A DNA stretch of 64,000 nucleotides from an uncultured Salinisphaerales bacterium (GTDB taxonomy: Bacteria; Pseudomonadota; Gammaproteobacteria; Nevskiales; CAJXLF01): positions 65,735 to 129,734 of the forward strand of contig CAJXLF010000006.1 of the NCBI GenBank assembly GCA_913055805.1, written 5' to 3'. Of this stretch, positions 6,924 through 17,112 are shown piece by piece (the stretch's first letter is position 1; each line of letters begins with the position of its first letter). The notes under the pieces were generated by a model. That model searched no databases. It saw only the letters and a program-made list of their open reading frames with translations, and was not told where the DNA came from. The translations under genes were made by a program, and so were the position numbers.

Positions 6924-6947
6924 AGGCGGGCATTGCCCGCCTTTTTT
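6924..6947 (+). terminator. Intrinsic terminator of hsp20
   Basis: GGCGGGC-ATT-GCCCGCC followed by six T residues, 20 bases after the hsp20 stop. Confidence 0.9.
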
Positions 6948-6957
6948 ATGCCTGCTC

Positions 6958-7785
6958 TCAGGCTGCCAGATCCAGCAAACCTGCCAGTTTCTGCCGCATC
7001 CTATCGCAGTCCGGCACATCAATACCGAAAACCCCGGCCAACACCTCTTCCACCTCGGAGGGCTCAGACAACCTGCGGCGCTCCACATCACCTGTACCGT
7101 GGTAAACCGAAAACTGGTTATTGTTCAGGGTATAGCGGCATCCTTCGGCCGGCAGGGAAACAATCAGGTTATTGACGAATCTGGAATCCGGATGATTCGA
7201 CAGATACCAGCTGGTCAACTCGTAATCCTCCTGGTAGTGCTCCACCAACTCGAACTGATAAAGCGCCTTCCATTCGTTCCTTAGCTCGGCCTGGAGGATG
7301 AACTCCTCACGGTCACGCAACAGCCGCACTCTTTCATGCGATGTGTCTTGCAGCGTCAGCGGTTCCAGCAGCAGTGGCTTCGTTGTAGTGAGGGCGCCAA
7401 AACCCGTATCGGCGATATAGAAACGGTCATTGAGTTCCACACCTAGCAACATGTGCGTGCGTGGCAGTCTCTTGTCAGCCGGAAGCTCCCAACGCACCCG
7501 CGCCGCCAGGCCCGTAACCTCATACCCCAATGCACGCAACACATGACTGAAAAGCAGGTTTTGCTCATAGCAGTATCCGCCACGACGGCTGCCTGTCAGT
7601 TTGGCCTGCAGGGCAGCAGGATCAAGGCGCACAGGTATACCCAGAAAGGGGTTCAGGTTTTCAAAGGGTATATGCGTGACATGCTGGTAATGCAGGGCCT
7701 GCAGTGTAGCCAGATCCGCCTGTGTATCACCGCCATATTCGATGCGGCTGAAATAAGCATCCAGATCAATAGTTTCCATACTCAC
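6958..7785 (-). CDS. nat: Arylamine N-acetyltransferase
   Basis: This 275-residue enzyme transfers acetyl groups from acetyl-CoA to arylamines or hydrazines. The catalytic triad is visible: Cys72 in RRGGYCYEQN, His111 in RTHMLL and Asp126 in ADTGFG. Length and order are normal for bacterial NATs. GTG 7785 has AGGAG at a good spacing; the in-frame ATG two codons later is the alternative. It is convergent with hsp20 and divergent from clpB. Its natural substrate cannot be deduced. Confidence 0.92.
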   Translation of the reverse strand: MSMETIDLDAYFSRIEYGGDTQADLATLQALHYQHVTHIPFENLNPFLGIPVRLDPAALQAKLTGSRRGGYCYEQNLLFSHVLRALGYEVTGLAARVRWELPADKRLPRTHMLLGVELNDRFYIADTGFGALTTTKPLLLEPLTLQDTSHERVRLLRDREEFILQAELRNEWKALYQFELVEHYQEDYELTSWYLSNHPDSRFVNNLIVSLPAEGCRYTLNNNQFSVYHGTGDVERRRLSEPSEVEEVLAGVFGIDVPDCDRMRQKLAGLLDLAA

Positions 7786-7913
7786 AACGCGTTCTCCTGG
7801 TCAGCCGGGAAACAGAACCCTGGCACATATCCATGACAGGAGATGTGTCATTGCAGGCAGGATATTTCCTCAAGTTAAGTTGAGGTCAAGCGCCTGTCCA
7901 TTGATTTAAGTCA

Positions 7914-7941
7914 TTGAAAACATCCACGGCCCGCCCCATAT
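7914..7941 (+). promoter_or_regulatory. Sigma-32 heat-shock promoter of clpB
   Basis: TTGAAA (7914-7919), a 14-base spacer and CCCCATAT (7934-7941) match the sigma-32 consensus very well. It lies about 57 bases before the clpB start. Confidence 0.85.
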
Positions 7942-7998
7942 ATAAGACAGTCAATTATCAAGCCGCAGGCACACACAGTGCCTGCACAGGAGTACCGC

Positions 7999-10578
7999 AT
8001 GCGAATGGACAAACTGACCAGCAAATTCCAGATTGCCCTGGCCGATGCCCAGAGTCTGGCGGTAGGTCGCGACCATAATGAAATCAGTCCGATCCATGTC
8101 ATGCTGGCGCTGCTCAACCAGGAAGGCGGTACGGTACGCCCCTTGCTTGAACAGTCAGGCGTTAATTTGCGCCAGTTGCGCAGCAAGCTGGACCAGGCCC
8201 TGGATAACCGGCCTCAGATAAGTGAAGCCACCGGCGAGGTTCAGGTCAGCCAGGAACTTGGACGACTGCTGAATCTCTGCGACAAACTTGCCCAGGATCG
8301 CAAGGACCAGTTTGTATCCTCCGAGCTGTTTGCACTCGCTGCCGCGACTGACAAGTCGGACCTGGGCCAGATTTTGCGGGATGCAGGCGCGAGCAGGCAG
8401 GCTCTGGAGAAAACCATTGATGACCTGCGTGGCGGTGCAGCAGTCAACGATCCCAATGCCGAAGAACAGCGCCAGGCATTGGAGAAATACACTATCGATC
8501 TCACCGAGCGCGCCGAACAGGGCAAGCTTGATCCGGTTATCGGCCGTGATGATGAGATTCGCCGTGTTATCCAGGTACTGTCACGCCGCACCAAGAACAA
8601 CCCGGCCCTTATTGGCGAACCCGGTGTGGGCAAGACCGCGATCGTTGAAGGGTTGGCCCTGCGCATCATCAACAGCGAAGTGCCCGAAGGCCTCAAGGAC
8701 AAGCGCCTGCTCAGCCTGGATCTGGGCGCATTGGTGGCCGGCGCCAAGTTCCGCGGAGAATTCGAGGAACGCCTCAAGGCGGTCCTCAATGACCTGGCCA
8801 AGCAGGAAGGCCGCATCATTCTCTTCATTGACGAAATTCACACCCTGGTCGGCGCCGGCAAAGCCGAAGGCGCCATGGACGCCGGTAACATGCTAAAGCC
8901 GGCCCTGGCGCGTGGCGAATTGCATTGCATCGGCGCCACCACACTGGATGAATACCGCAAATACATCGAGAAGGACGCCGCCCTGGAACGCCGCTTCCAG
9001 AAAGTGCAGGTGGACGAACCCTCTGTGGAGGACACCATCGCTATCCTGCGCGGCCTCAAGGAACGCTACGAAGTGCACCACGGCGTGGATATCTCCGACG
9101 GCGCCATTATCGAAGCAGCCAAGCTCTCGCATCGTTATATCAGCGACCGTCAGCTGCCGGACAAAGCCATCGATCTGGTGGACGAAGCGGCATCGCGTAT
9201 TCGCATTGAAATCGACTCCAAACCCGAGGAACTCGACCGTCTCGACCGGCGCATCATCCAGCTCAAAATGGAACGTGAAGCGCTGAAGAAGGAAACCGAC
9301 GCCGCCTCCAGGGAACGACTGGTCAAACTTGAAGAGGATCTGGGTCAACTCGAGCGTGAGTACAGCGATCTGGAAGAAGTGTGGAAATCGGAAAAGGCCC
9401 AGGTGGCGGGCGCCAGCGGGGTGAAGGAAGAACTCGAAAGAGCCAAACTGGAAATGGAAGCCGCGCGCCGTGCGGGTGACCTGGCGCGCATGTCAGAACT
9501 ACAGTACGGGCGTATCCCGGAACTGGAGAAAAAACTCGAGAGCGCCTCAGGTGAAGAGCAAAAGGAATTCACCCTGCTGAGAAACAAGGTCAGCGAAGAC
9601 GAAATTGCTGAAATTGTTTCCAAGTGGACCGGCATCCCGGTATCGAAATTGCTTGAGGGCGAACGCGACAAACTGCTGCGCATGGAAGACGTGCTGCATC
9701 AGCGCGTCGTCGGTCAGAACGAAGCCGTCAGTGCGGTCGCAGACGCCATTCGGCGTTCACGCGCTGGCCTGTCCGACCCCAACCGTCCGATTGGCTCCTT
9801 TCTGTTTCTGGGCCCGACCGGCGTCGGCAAGACAGAGCTTTGCAAGTCGCTGGCCGCTTTCCTGTTCGACACCGAGGAAGCCATGGTGCGCATCGACATG
9901 AGTGAATTCATGGAGAAACACTCGGTGGCCCGCCTGATCGGCGCTCCTCCCGGTTACGTCGGTTACGAAGAAGGCGGCTATCTGACCGAAGCCATACGGC
10001 GTAAACCTTATTCCGTCATCCTGCTGGATGAAGTCGAAAAGGCACATCCAGATGTCTTCAATGTGCTGCTTCAGGTTCTGGATGACGGACGCCTGACGGA
10101 TGGCCAGGGCCGTACCGTCGACTTCCGCAATGCTGTGGTCGTCATGACTTCCAACCTGGGCTCTTCCCTGATCCAGGAAATGGCCGGCGAAGAAAACTAC
10201 GAGGAAATGAAGGCAGCCGTCATGGAAGTGGTGAGCAAGGAATTCAGACCCGAGTTTATCAACCGCATTGATGAAACCGTGGTATTCCATCCGCTTGCGA
10301 AGGAACAGATCCGGGATATTGCCCGCATCCAGACGGAAGGGCTGCGCCGGCGGTTGGTGGAACGGGATATCGAACTCGTTCTGACCGCCGCCGCACTGGA
10401 CAAACTGGCCGAGGCTGGCTTTGACCCGGTCTATGGGGCCCGTCCGCTGAAACGTTCAGTACAGCAGCTGATTGAAAACCCGCTGGCCAGGCGCATTCTC
10501 GAAGGCGAGTTCAAGCCCGGGCAAACGGTAAACGCGGATGTCAGTGAGGACAGTATCGTTTTTAAAACAAATAGTTAA
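7999..10578 (+). CDS. clpB: ClpB disaggregase (Hsp100)
   Basis: This 859-residue AAA+ chaperone threads aggregated proteins through its central pore together with DnaK/DnaJ. In order it has the N-domain (residues 1-145), the first AAA+ domain with Walker A GEPGVGKT at 206-213, the long coiled-coil middle domain (about 405-525), the second AAA+ domain with GPTGVGKT at 605-612 and the C-terminal D2 small domain ([15 protein letters not shown]). The start at 7999 (MRMDKLT) aligns with E. coli ClpB and has AGGAG upstream; a GTG 21 bases earlier would add seven residues not found in the family. It is monocistronic under sigma-32 control. Confidence 0.97.
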   Translation: MRMDKLTSKFQIALADAQSLAVGRDHNEISPIHVMLALLNQEGGTVRPLLEQSGVNLRQLRSKLDQALDNRPQISEATGEVQVSQELGRLLNLCDKLAQDRKDQFVSSELFALAAATDKSDLGQILRDAGASRQALEKTIDDLRGGAAVNDPNAEEQRQALEKYTIDLTERAEQGKLDPVIGRDDEIRRVIQVLSRRTKNNPALIGEPGVGKTAIVEGLALRIINSEVPEGLKDKRLLSLDLGALVAGAKFRGEFEERLKAVLNDLAKQEGRIILFIDEIHTLVGAGKAEGAMDAGNMLKPALARGELHCIGATTLDEYRKYIEKDAALERRFQKVQVDEPSVEDTIAILRGLKERYEVHHGVDISDGAIIEAAKLSHRYISDRQLPDKAIDLVDEAASRIRIEIDSKPEELDRLDRRIIQLKMEREALKKETDAASRERLVKLEEDLGQLEREYSDLEEVWKSEKAQVAGASGVKEELERAKLEMEAARRAGDLARMSELQYGRIPELEKKLESASGEEQKEFTLLRNKVSEDEIAEIVSKWTGIPVSKLLEGERDKLLRMEDVLHQRVVGQNEAVSAVADAIRRSRAGLSDPNRPIGSFLFLGPTGVGKTELCKSLAAFLFDTEEAMVRIDMSEFMEKHSVARLIGAPPGYVGYEEGGYLTEAIRRKPYSVILLDEVEKAHPDVFNVLLQVLDDGRLTDGQGRTVDFRNAVVVMTSNLGSSLIQEMAGEENYEEMKAAVMEVVSKEFRPEFINRIDETVVFHPLAKEQIRDIARIQTEGLRRRLVERDIELVLTAAALDKLAEAGFDPVYGARPLKRSVQQLIENPLARRILEGEFKPGQTVNADVSEDSIVFKTNS

Positions 10579-10581
10579 GCC

Positions 10582-10607
10582 GACCTGTCAGCGCTGGCTG
10601 ACAGGTC
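10582..10607 (+). terminator. Hairpin after clpB
   Basis: GACCTGTCAGC and GCTGACAGGTC form an 11-bp stem around GCTG four bases after the clpB stop. There is no T-tract, so it may protect the mRNA end or act with Rho rather than terminate on its own. Confidence 0.5.
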
Positions 10608-10749
10608 GTAAGTGCATGCCGTCATGCATTAGCAGATATCGGATGACAGCTCGCCACTACAGCGACTGATAATCGAATCGTCCACGCCTCTCTAAAGTCT
10701 CAGAACAGGGATTTCTCCCTGAACTGATTCTCGGCATGAGGAGGCGTAC

Positions 10750-12147
10750 ATGTTTCTTTCCAAACAATGGGCAGCAGTTTTGTTAGCCCTTTTTCTAGGT
10801 TTGTCATTCGGCCTTACCGGCTGTGGTGGCGGCAGTGATAACGACGGCCCCGTCGTTACTCCAGGTGATGGCGATGGCGACGGTGACGGTGACGGTGACG
10901 GTGACGGTGACGGTGACGGTGACGGTGACGGTGACGGTGACGGCGACGGAGATGGTGACGGCGATGCCGGTTTCTCCGGGGTAGAAGGTCCACTTGATCC
11001 GGTCCAGACCCAACTGAGCGGTCTGGTCGGCGATCAGGTGGGCGGCGCGTTGCCCGACCCGCTTGGCAGCACCGTCATGTGTGCAGATGAAGCCGTCGAA
11101 GCCCTGGTGGATGCACCGGATGCGCTGTTGGCCGCCTTTGCAGCCCTGCCTGGTGGTGCGGACCCGGCGGAAGCCTTCAACGGCGCGGCCGGTGATATCT
11201 CGGCCACACTGCAGGTCTTCGCGGCCAAGCTGCAATCCACTCTGATGATCCTTGCTGGCCAGTCCAGCGTTTGCGACACAGGCACGGTGGGCGGCAATCC
11301 GTTTGCCGGCACACCTCTGGAACCTGTGGGTACCCCACTGGCAGCCCTCATCGCAGCCCTGCAGTCCGCAGGTGACGGTGGTGGCGGCGGCGACCCCAAC
11401 CTGTCAGTTCTGGTGGCCACCATCGCTCCGCTTCTTGATCAGCTGAGCGCTGGTATGGGCATGGTGCCTGCCGAAGTACAGGATGCGCCGGTTGTCGGCG
11501 GCCTGCTGGCAACCGTGGATGGTCTGCTTGGCGATCTTTCCACCACGCTGACCGCGGCGGGCGACTATGACGCCCCGGCCACTGAAGCGGCGCTGGAAAC
11601 CCTGCTGGGCAATGTACTGGGCAATGTATTGCTGGGCGTACTGCCCGTAGCTGACATTGATGCAGCCTCCGGCCAGGATTTCAGCACCGAAATCCAGAAC
11701 GGCATCGACACGCTGACCGCAGCCCTGGGCGACGGCCTCGGCATGTTGATCACCCCGCTCTTCAATGACGGCCTGGATGGCGCCTTGTCACCGATCCTGG
11801 ATCCGGTGGAGGGCCTGATCACCCAACTGCTCGCTGCAGGTGACGGTGGCACCGGCAATCCGCTCGACGGCCTGTTGGCCGCCCTGGCCGGTGACGGCGC
11901 CTCACCCCTGGATGCCTTCCTGGCTCTGCTGACCGCAGGCGCGGATGGCGTACCTCTGGGCAATCTGGCGGGTGAGTTCCCCGATGGTGGCACCGGTTCA
12001 CCGCTGGACGACCTGCTCGTCCTGCTTGATCCGGCCAACGCGGGTGATCTCGACGGCCTGCTGGGCGCCCTGAGCATCCTGTTCGGCGACGACATCCTGG
12101 GCGACATCCTGGGCGGCATCCTGGATGGCCTGGGCCTGGGGCTTTAA
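10750..12147 (+). CDS. Lipoprotein of unknown function with (Gly-Asp)17 linker; first of three paralogues
   Basis: This 465-residue protein begins with a signal peptide ending in the lipobox LTGC, with the acylated Cys at 25. Residues 39-72 are seventeen Gly-Asp pairs. The body starts with VEGPLDPVQTQLSGLV and is rich in Gly, Leu, Asp and Pro. It has GTPLEPVGTPLAALIAAL, AEVQDAPVVGGLLATVDGLL and a C-terminal series of GxPLDGLLAAL-type segments. The two following genes share the same plan: a VEGPLD-like start, a middle with APVLGGLLSTL and repeated GTPLDLLLGPL blocks. I recognise no enzymatic domain. It is probably anchored in the outer membrane. It has its own terminator, so the three genes are separate units. 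Confidence 0.8.
   Translation: MFLSKQWAAVLLALFLGLSFGLTGCGGGSDNDGPVVTPGDGDGDGDGDGDGDGDGDGDGDGDGDGDGDGDGDAGFSGVEGPLDPVQTQLSGLVGDQVGGALPDPLGSTVMCADEAVEALVDAPDALLAAFAALPGGADPAEAFNGAAGDISATLQVFAAKLQSTLMILAGQSSVCDTGTVGGNPFAGTPLEPVGTPLAALIAALQSAGDGGGGGDPNLSVLVATIAPLLDQLSAGMGMVPAEVQDAPVVGGLLATVDGLLGDLSTTLTAAGDYDAPATEAALETLLGNVLGNVLLGVLPVADIDAASGQDFSTEIQNGIDTLTAALGDGLGMLITPLFNDGLDGALSPILDPVEGLITQLLAAGDGGTGNPLDGLLAALAGDGASPLDAFLALLTAGADGVPLGNLAGEFPDGGTGSPLDDLLVLLDPANAGDLDGLLGALSILFGDDILGDILGGILDGLGLGL
10864..10965 (+). repeat. Hexanucleotide microsatellite, 17 units of GGTGAC and variants
   Basis: Seventeen in-frame six-base units encode alternating Gly and Asp. Ten consecutive units from 10882 to 10941 are identical GGTGAC; the flanking units carry silent variants (GGCGAT, GGCGAC, GGAGAT). 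Slippage would change linker length by two residues at a time without breaking the frame. Confidence 0.95.
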
Positions 12148-12472
12148 CAAGTCCGTATACAACGGCAGGGGCAGTTCCGGAGTGACGAGGCTAGTTTCGG
12201 ATCTGCGATTTGAGGGTGGTTAATTTTGCCTCCTTGTTCGTTAACCGCCCGGAGCCCGGTCTTTGACCGGGCTTTTTTTGTTTCCACCATCTCCTTTACC
12301 TCCCGTCTCCGCAAGCTGTCGTGCCCCACCCCTACATTGGCTGTAAGGTCAGTCGTACATATCTATCAGCCAAGTGCGCTATGCCCGTATGGCAAGAGGC
12401 TGATACGCGGCTGCCTGCCTTCTCCCTACAGTAGACAGTGATTTTCCTTAACGTCACCTGGCAGGAGACAAA
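12148..12472. other. Intergenic region between lipoprotein paralogues 1 and 2
   Basis: About 325 bases hold the terminator at 12253-12280 and then roughly 190 bases of leader or promoter DNA before the next lipoprotein. I see no small gene. The ribosome binding site CAGGAGA lies just before 12473. Confidence 0.5.
12253..12280 (+). terminator. Intrinsic terminator after lipoprotein 1
   Basis: AGCCCGGT-CTTTG-ACCGGGCT followed by seven T residues. Confidence 0.9.
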
Positions 12473-13888
12473 ATGCTTAATCGCTTAACATCACGGCTTG
12501 TTCCGGCCGCTATTCTCGGCTTCATTCTGATCCTCAGTGGCTGCGGCGGCGGCAGCAGCAGTTCCGACAACTCTATTCTCAATAACGATGCCCCCTCCCC
12601 CCAGCAGAACACCAGTGTGCAGGATGGCGTGGAAGGCCCACTGGACATGCTGCAGGAGCCTCTGTCCGCCAGTGTGCTGACACAATTGGAGGCGGCACTC
12701 GCGGGCACACCCCTGGCCGGCGTGATCGACTGTGTCGACCAGGCGGTGGTTATCGATCTTCTTGATGTAGTTGATTCCCTTGCACTGGCACTGACGCAGG
12801 CACCTCTGGGCGATCCCGCCGCATCCTTCGAGGAAGCCGCTGGCAACATTCAGGCTTCCCTGAATGAACTGGCCGTCGATCTGCCCAATCTGCTGGTCGC
12901 CTTGACCGGTGGCGATTGCTCCAGCGGAGATACAGGCGGCGGTGGTTTCGCCGGCCTGGATGGCAATCCGCTGTCCGGCACCCCTCTGGAACCTCTGGGC
13001 GCAGCCCTGGCCCCGGTGCTTTCTTTACTGGCTACCAATAATCCGGACCAGGATCTCGACCTGACTACCCTGTCCAACCTGGTCAGCACCCTGAATGAGG
13101 CGTTCCAGGAAGGGCTGGCGCAGTCTCTGGCGCTGGATCCGACGGGCCAGATCGAGTCTGCCCCCGTTCTCGGTGGTCTGCTGAGCACATTGTCTACGAC
13201 GCTCAACGATCTGGACAACACCATGCAGTCGGCCGGTGTTTATGATGCAGAAGGCACCACTGCCGGTATTGAAACCACCCTCAACAATCTGTTGGTTAAC
13301 GTGCTCACGCAAGTCGTACCCATCAGTTTCATTGAAGCCCAGGCTGGCCAGGACGGCCTGTTCAGCAGCCAGATTGAAAACGGCGTAATGATGATCACCA
13401 GCCAGCTTTCTGCCGGCCTGAACACCATCCTGGATCCGCTGTTCGCCACCGCCATGGAAGGTCCGCTCACGTCACTGCTGAACCCCATTGAAAACACGCT
13501 GCTGCCGGCTTTGCTGGGCCCGATTTCGGATGCCCTGATCGGCGGCGGTAGCGGCGGCGCAGGCATTACCGGCACCCCGCTGGATGCTGTCCTCGATCCG
13601 GTACTGGGACCACTGACCAGCTTGCTGGGCGGCGGCCTGGGTGGCGGTGGTGGCTCTACCGGCCCGACCGGCACCCCGCTCGACCTGCTGCTTGGCCCGT
13701 TGGCGGATGCCATTAACGGCGGAGGCGTAGGCGCTTGCCCGGTAGCCGGCTCACCACTTGAGCCCTTGTGCCCGGTTGTCGACGGTCTGCTGGGCGCCTT
13801 GTCCGCCGACCCTTCGGGTGATCCTCTGGCCATACTGACCGGCCTGGTCAACACCCTGTTGGGCGGCTTGCTGGGCGGTCTTGGCTAG
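12473..13888 (+). CDS. Lipoprotein of unknown function; second of three paralogues
   Basis: This 471-residue protein has lipobox LSGC (Cys24) followed by Gly- and Ser-rich residues. It shares with its neighbours VEGPLDMLQEPL near residue 53, a Cys-containing stretch around VIDCVDQAVVIDLLDVVD, the pattern NPLSGTPLEPLGAALAPVL, and APVLGGLLSTLSTTLNDLD. The block VNVLTQVVPISFIEAQAGQ is almost identical in paralogue 3. The C-terminus has repeated GTPLDxxLxPxLGPLTSLL motifs broken by Gly runs. Two Cys residues near the end (ACPVAGSPLEPLCPVV) recur as a pair in paralogue 3. It is monocistronic with CAGGAGA upstream. No known fold is recognised. Confidence 0.8.
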   Translation: MLNRLTSRLVPAAILGFILILSGCGGGSSSSDNSILNNDAPSPQQNTSVQDGVEGPLDMLQEPLSASVLTQLEAALAGTPLAGVIDCVDQAVVIDLLDVVDSLALALTQAPLGDPAASFEEAAGNIQASLNELAVDLPNLLVALTGGDCSSGDTGGGGFAGLDGNPLSGTPLEPLGAALAPVLSLLATNNPDQDLDLTTLSNLVSTLNEAFQEGLAQSLALDPTGQIESAPVLGGLLSTLSTTLNDLDNTMQSAGVYDAEGTTAGIETTLNNLLVNVLTQVVPISFIEAQAGQDGLFSSQIENGVMMITSQLSAGLNTILDPLFATAMEGPLTSLLNPIENTLLPALLGPISDALIGGGSGGAGITGTPLDAVLDPVLGPLTSLLGGGLGGGGGSTGPTGTPLDLLLGPLADAINGGGVGACPVAGSPLEPLCPVVDGLLGALSADPSGDPLAILTGLVNTLLGGLLGGLG

Positions 13889-13948
13889 CCCCTTTCCAGT
13901 CCCTCTGGCGCAACTCCCCCCTCCCTCTCTGTTGTTGCCAGAACCCGA

Positions 13949-13974
13949 AGCCCGGCCATTGGCCGGGCTTTTTT
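13949..13974 (+). terminator. Intrinsic terminator after lipoprotein 2
   Basis: AGCCCGGCC-ATT-GGCCGGGCT followed by a T-tract. Confidence 0.9.
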
Positions 13975-14113
13975 CTGTGTCAGTCGGTAGTTACCCGCAT
14001 GGCCCTTGCTAGAAACCCGAAAGAGAGGAAGGCAAGGCTGTTATTTAGTGTTTTGCTCTCTTATCATGCCCGCGCTTTTCACTCACTTGAGTAACCGGTA
14101 AGGAGATAAATAG

Positions 14114-15439
14114 ATGTCGTTTGAAAAAGCACGAATATTCGGCCTGGCAACACTGCTGGGACTGAGTATCGGGATCACAGCTTGTGGAGGCGACTCCGCA
14201 GATGACCTGGTCAAGGAAGACGCTGGATCGTCCGCCCAGGACAGCAACAACGATACCGTTGCTGAAGGTGTTGTCGGCCCGCTGGATGCGGTTCAGACTC
14301 CGCTCGATGAGCAGGTATTCGGCGCCCTGGTCGATGCCACCGCTGGCACGCCGCTGGAAGGCACGCTGGATTGTGCCGGCCAATCGGTAGTCATTGACGT
14401 TATCGACGTCCTGGACTCCATTGCCCTGGCCCTGATGGAAGCTGCTGAATCCCAGGACCCCGCAGCCGCCTTTGAAGCCGCCGCGGGCAATATCCAGTTT
14501 TCTGTGCAGGAACTGGCGAACGATCTGCCAGGCGCACTGACCGCGCTGGCTGGCGACGACTGTAATAACGGCGATGCTGGTGACAACGGCGGCAACGGTG
14601 ATGCTGGCGACAACCCGCTGGCAGGCACACCGCTGGCTCCCCTGGGCGATGCGCTTGCACCTGTACTCAGCCAATTCCCCACCGGGGGCGACGGCGACAA
14701 CGAAGACCTGGACCTGCAGTCCCTGTCCGCTCTGGTGCATGCCCTGGCCACTGCCTTCCATGGCGGCCTGTCCATGGTGCCCGCCGAAGCAACGGAAGCT
14801 CCGATTATCGGCGGCCTGCTGACCACGCTGGATACGGCATTGCTGGACCTGGATGACACGCTGATGCACCTCGGCGTCTACGACGGCGCTGCAACCGCCG
14901 AAGCCCTGGAAGCAACGCTGAATCATCTGCTGGTCAATGTGCTGACCCAGGTTGTACCGATCAGCTTCATTGAAGCCCAGGCCGGCCAGGAAGGCGTTAT
15001 CAGCGGTCCGATTGCCGATGGCGTCGACCAGGTAACCGCCGCCCTCGGCGACAACCTTCTGTCAGCAGCTCTGCCGCCGTTAAGTGATGCCCTGAACGGC
15101 CCACTGGCTGTTCTGCTTGATCCCATCGAGAACCAGTTGCTGCCGGCCATTCTGGGTCCGATTACGGATGCCATTGCCGGATTTGGCGGCGGTGACAGCG
15201 GTGGCGATGCGGGTGGCCCGACCGGTACCCCGCTGGATCTGCTGCTTGGCCCGATCACGGACGCGCTGGGTGGTGGACTGCCCGGTGGCGATGGCGGTGA
15301 CGGCCCCACCGGTACGCCGCTGGACCTGATCCTGGGTCCGCTGATGGACGCTGCCGGCGGAGCCGGTGGTGACTGCCCGCTGGCAGGCACGCCGCTGGAA
15401 CCGGCCTGTGCCCTCTTCGACGCCATCCCGGCGCCCTGA
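14114..15439 (+). CDS. Lipoprotein of unknown function; third of three paralogues
   Basis: This 441-residue protein has lipobox ITAC (Cys24). The conserved plan is VVGPLDAVQTPLDEQV, then TLDCAGQSVVIDVIDVLDSI, NPLAGTPLAPLGDALAPVL, EAPIIGGLLTTLDTALLDLD and NVLTQVVPISFIEAQAGQ. The C-terminal half has three GPTGTPLDLLLGP-type repeats and ends with CPLAGTPLEPACALF. It is closest to paralogue 2. AAGGAG precedes ATG 14114, and a strong terminator follows. The conserved segments are amphipathic and Leu-rich, so the protein may bind another surface protein or lipid. That is a guess. Confidence 0.8.
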   Translation: MSFEKARIFGLATLLGLSIGITACGGDSADDLVKEDAGSSAQDSNNDTVAEGVVGPLDAVQTPLDEQVFGALVDATAGTPLEGTLDCAGQSVVIDVIDVLDSIALALMEAAESQDPAAAFEAAAGNIQFSVQELANDLPGALTALAGDDCNNGDAGDNGGNGDAGDNPLAGTPLAPLGDALAPVLSQFPTGGDGDNEDLDLQSLSALVHALATAFHGGLSMVPAEATEAPIIGGLLTTLDTALLDLDDTLMHLGVYDGAATAEALEATLNHLLVNVLTQVVPISFIEAQAGQEGVISGPIADGVDQVTAALGDNLLSAALPPLSDALNGPLAVLLDPIENQLLPAILGPITDAIAGFGGGDSGGDAGGPTGTPLDLLLGPITDALGGGLPGGDGGDGPTGTPLDLILGPLMDAAGGAGGDCPLAGTPLEPACALFDAIPAP

Positions 15440-15461
15440 ACACAGGCACTGGTACTAAGAA

Positions 15462-15487
15462 AGCCCCGCTCCATGCGGGGCTTTTTT
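15462..15487 (+). terminator. Intrinsic terminator after lipoprotein 3
   Basis: AGCCCCGC-TCCAT-GCGGGGCT followed by seven T residues. Confidence 0.9.
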
Positions 15488-15562
15488 ATGTCCATCATCT
15501 CGCACCAGAAAAATAAGTCATGGTTTGCGCTGAACACACAAAGACGCGGAAGGAAAAGAAAG

Positions 15563-15810
15563 GATCCACAGATGCACACAGATGTACACAGATTTTTTTA
15601 TGAGGTTGTTATTACGAAGCTCCCTTATAGTGAGCTGCTCAGCGAGAAGCCGAAGCAATTCCCGGGTAACGTCACTCCCGCGGATGCGGGAGTCCACGGG
15701 GGAGAACGTTGATTGATCATCTGGCACTTGCGGATTACGTCGGCCCTAAACACGCCTCGCAATGACCTTTTTATTATGAATCTGTGTACATCTGTGTGTA
15801 TCTGTGGATT
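15563..15810. mobile_element. MITE-like element, copy A
   Basis: The left end at 15563-15594 and the right end at 15779-15810 are inverted repeats matching at 30 of 32 bases. The core of both is CACACAGATGTACACAGATT. The 248-bp unit has no coding frame. Its interior carries the hairpin CTCCCGC-GGAT-GCGGGAG near 15674-15691. A second, shorter element with related ends lies at 40559-40708, so this looks like a non-autonomous repeat family. No target duplication is obvious. Confidence 0.6.
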
Positions 15811-15872
15811 CTCTTTATTTGGCTTCTCTATTATTTCATCCCTCTGTGCTTCACCCGCTTTGCATAAGACAT

Positions 15873-15903
15873 AAAAAAGCCGGGCACCAGGCCCGGCTTT
15901 TTA
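15873..15903 (-). terminator. Bidirectional terminator after fadA
   Basis: GCCGGGC-ACCAG-GCCCGGC is flanked by A and T runs on both sides. It serves fadA on the minus strand and stops readthrough from the other side. Confidence 0.88.
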
Positions 15904-15921
15904 TCCAGAGCGGGAAGCGCT

Positions 15922-17112
<1,191 letters not shown>

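Larger units (their letters stand above)
15440..15921. other. Intergenic region with terminators and a MITE-like element
   Basis: About 480 bases between lipoprotein 3 and fadA, which converge here. It holds the lipoprotein terminator, a 248-bp element bounded by 32-bp inverted repeats, and the fadA terminator. I see no gene. Confidence 0.6.

Noticed and set aside
11565-15579. Long minus-strand frames opposite the three lipoproteins
   Set aside because: High GC and biased codons of the Gly/Leu/Asp-rich genes keep the opposite frames open. They are Pro/Ser/Arg-rich and lack ribosome binding sites.
15563-15600. DnaA boxes in the MITE-like ends (TCCACA)
   Set aside because: The match to TTATCCACA is imperfect, and the sequences recur as terminal repeats rather than clustered origin sites.
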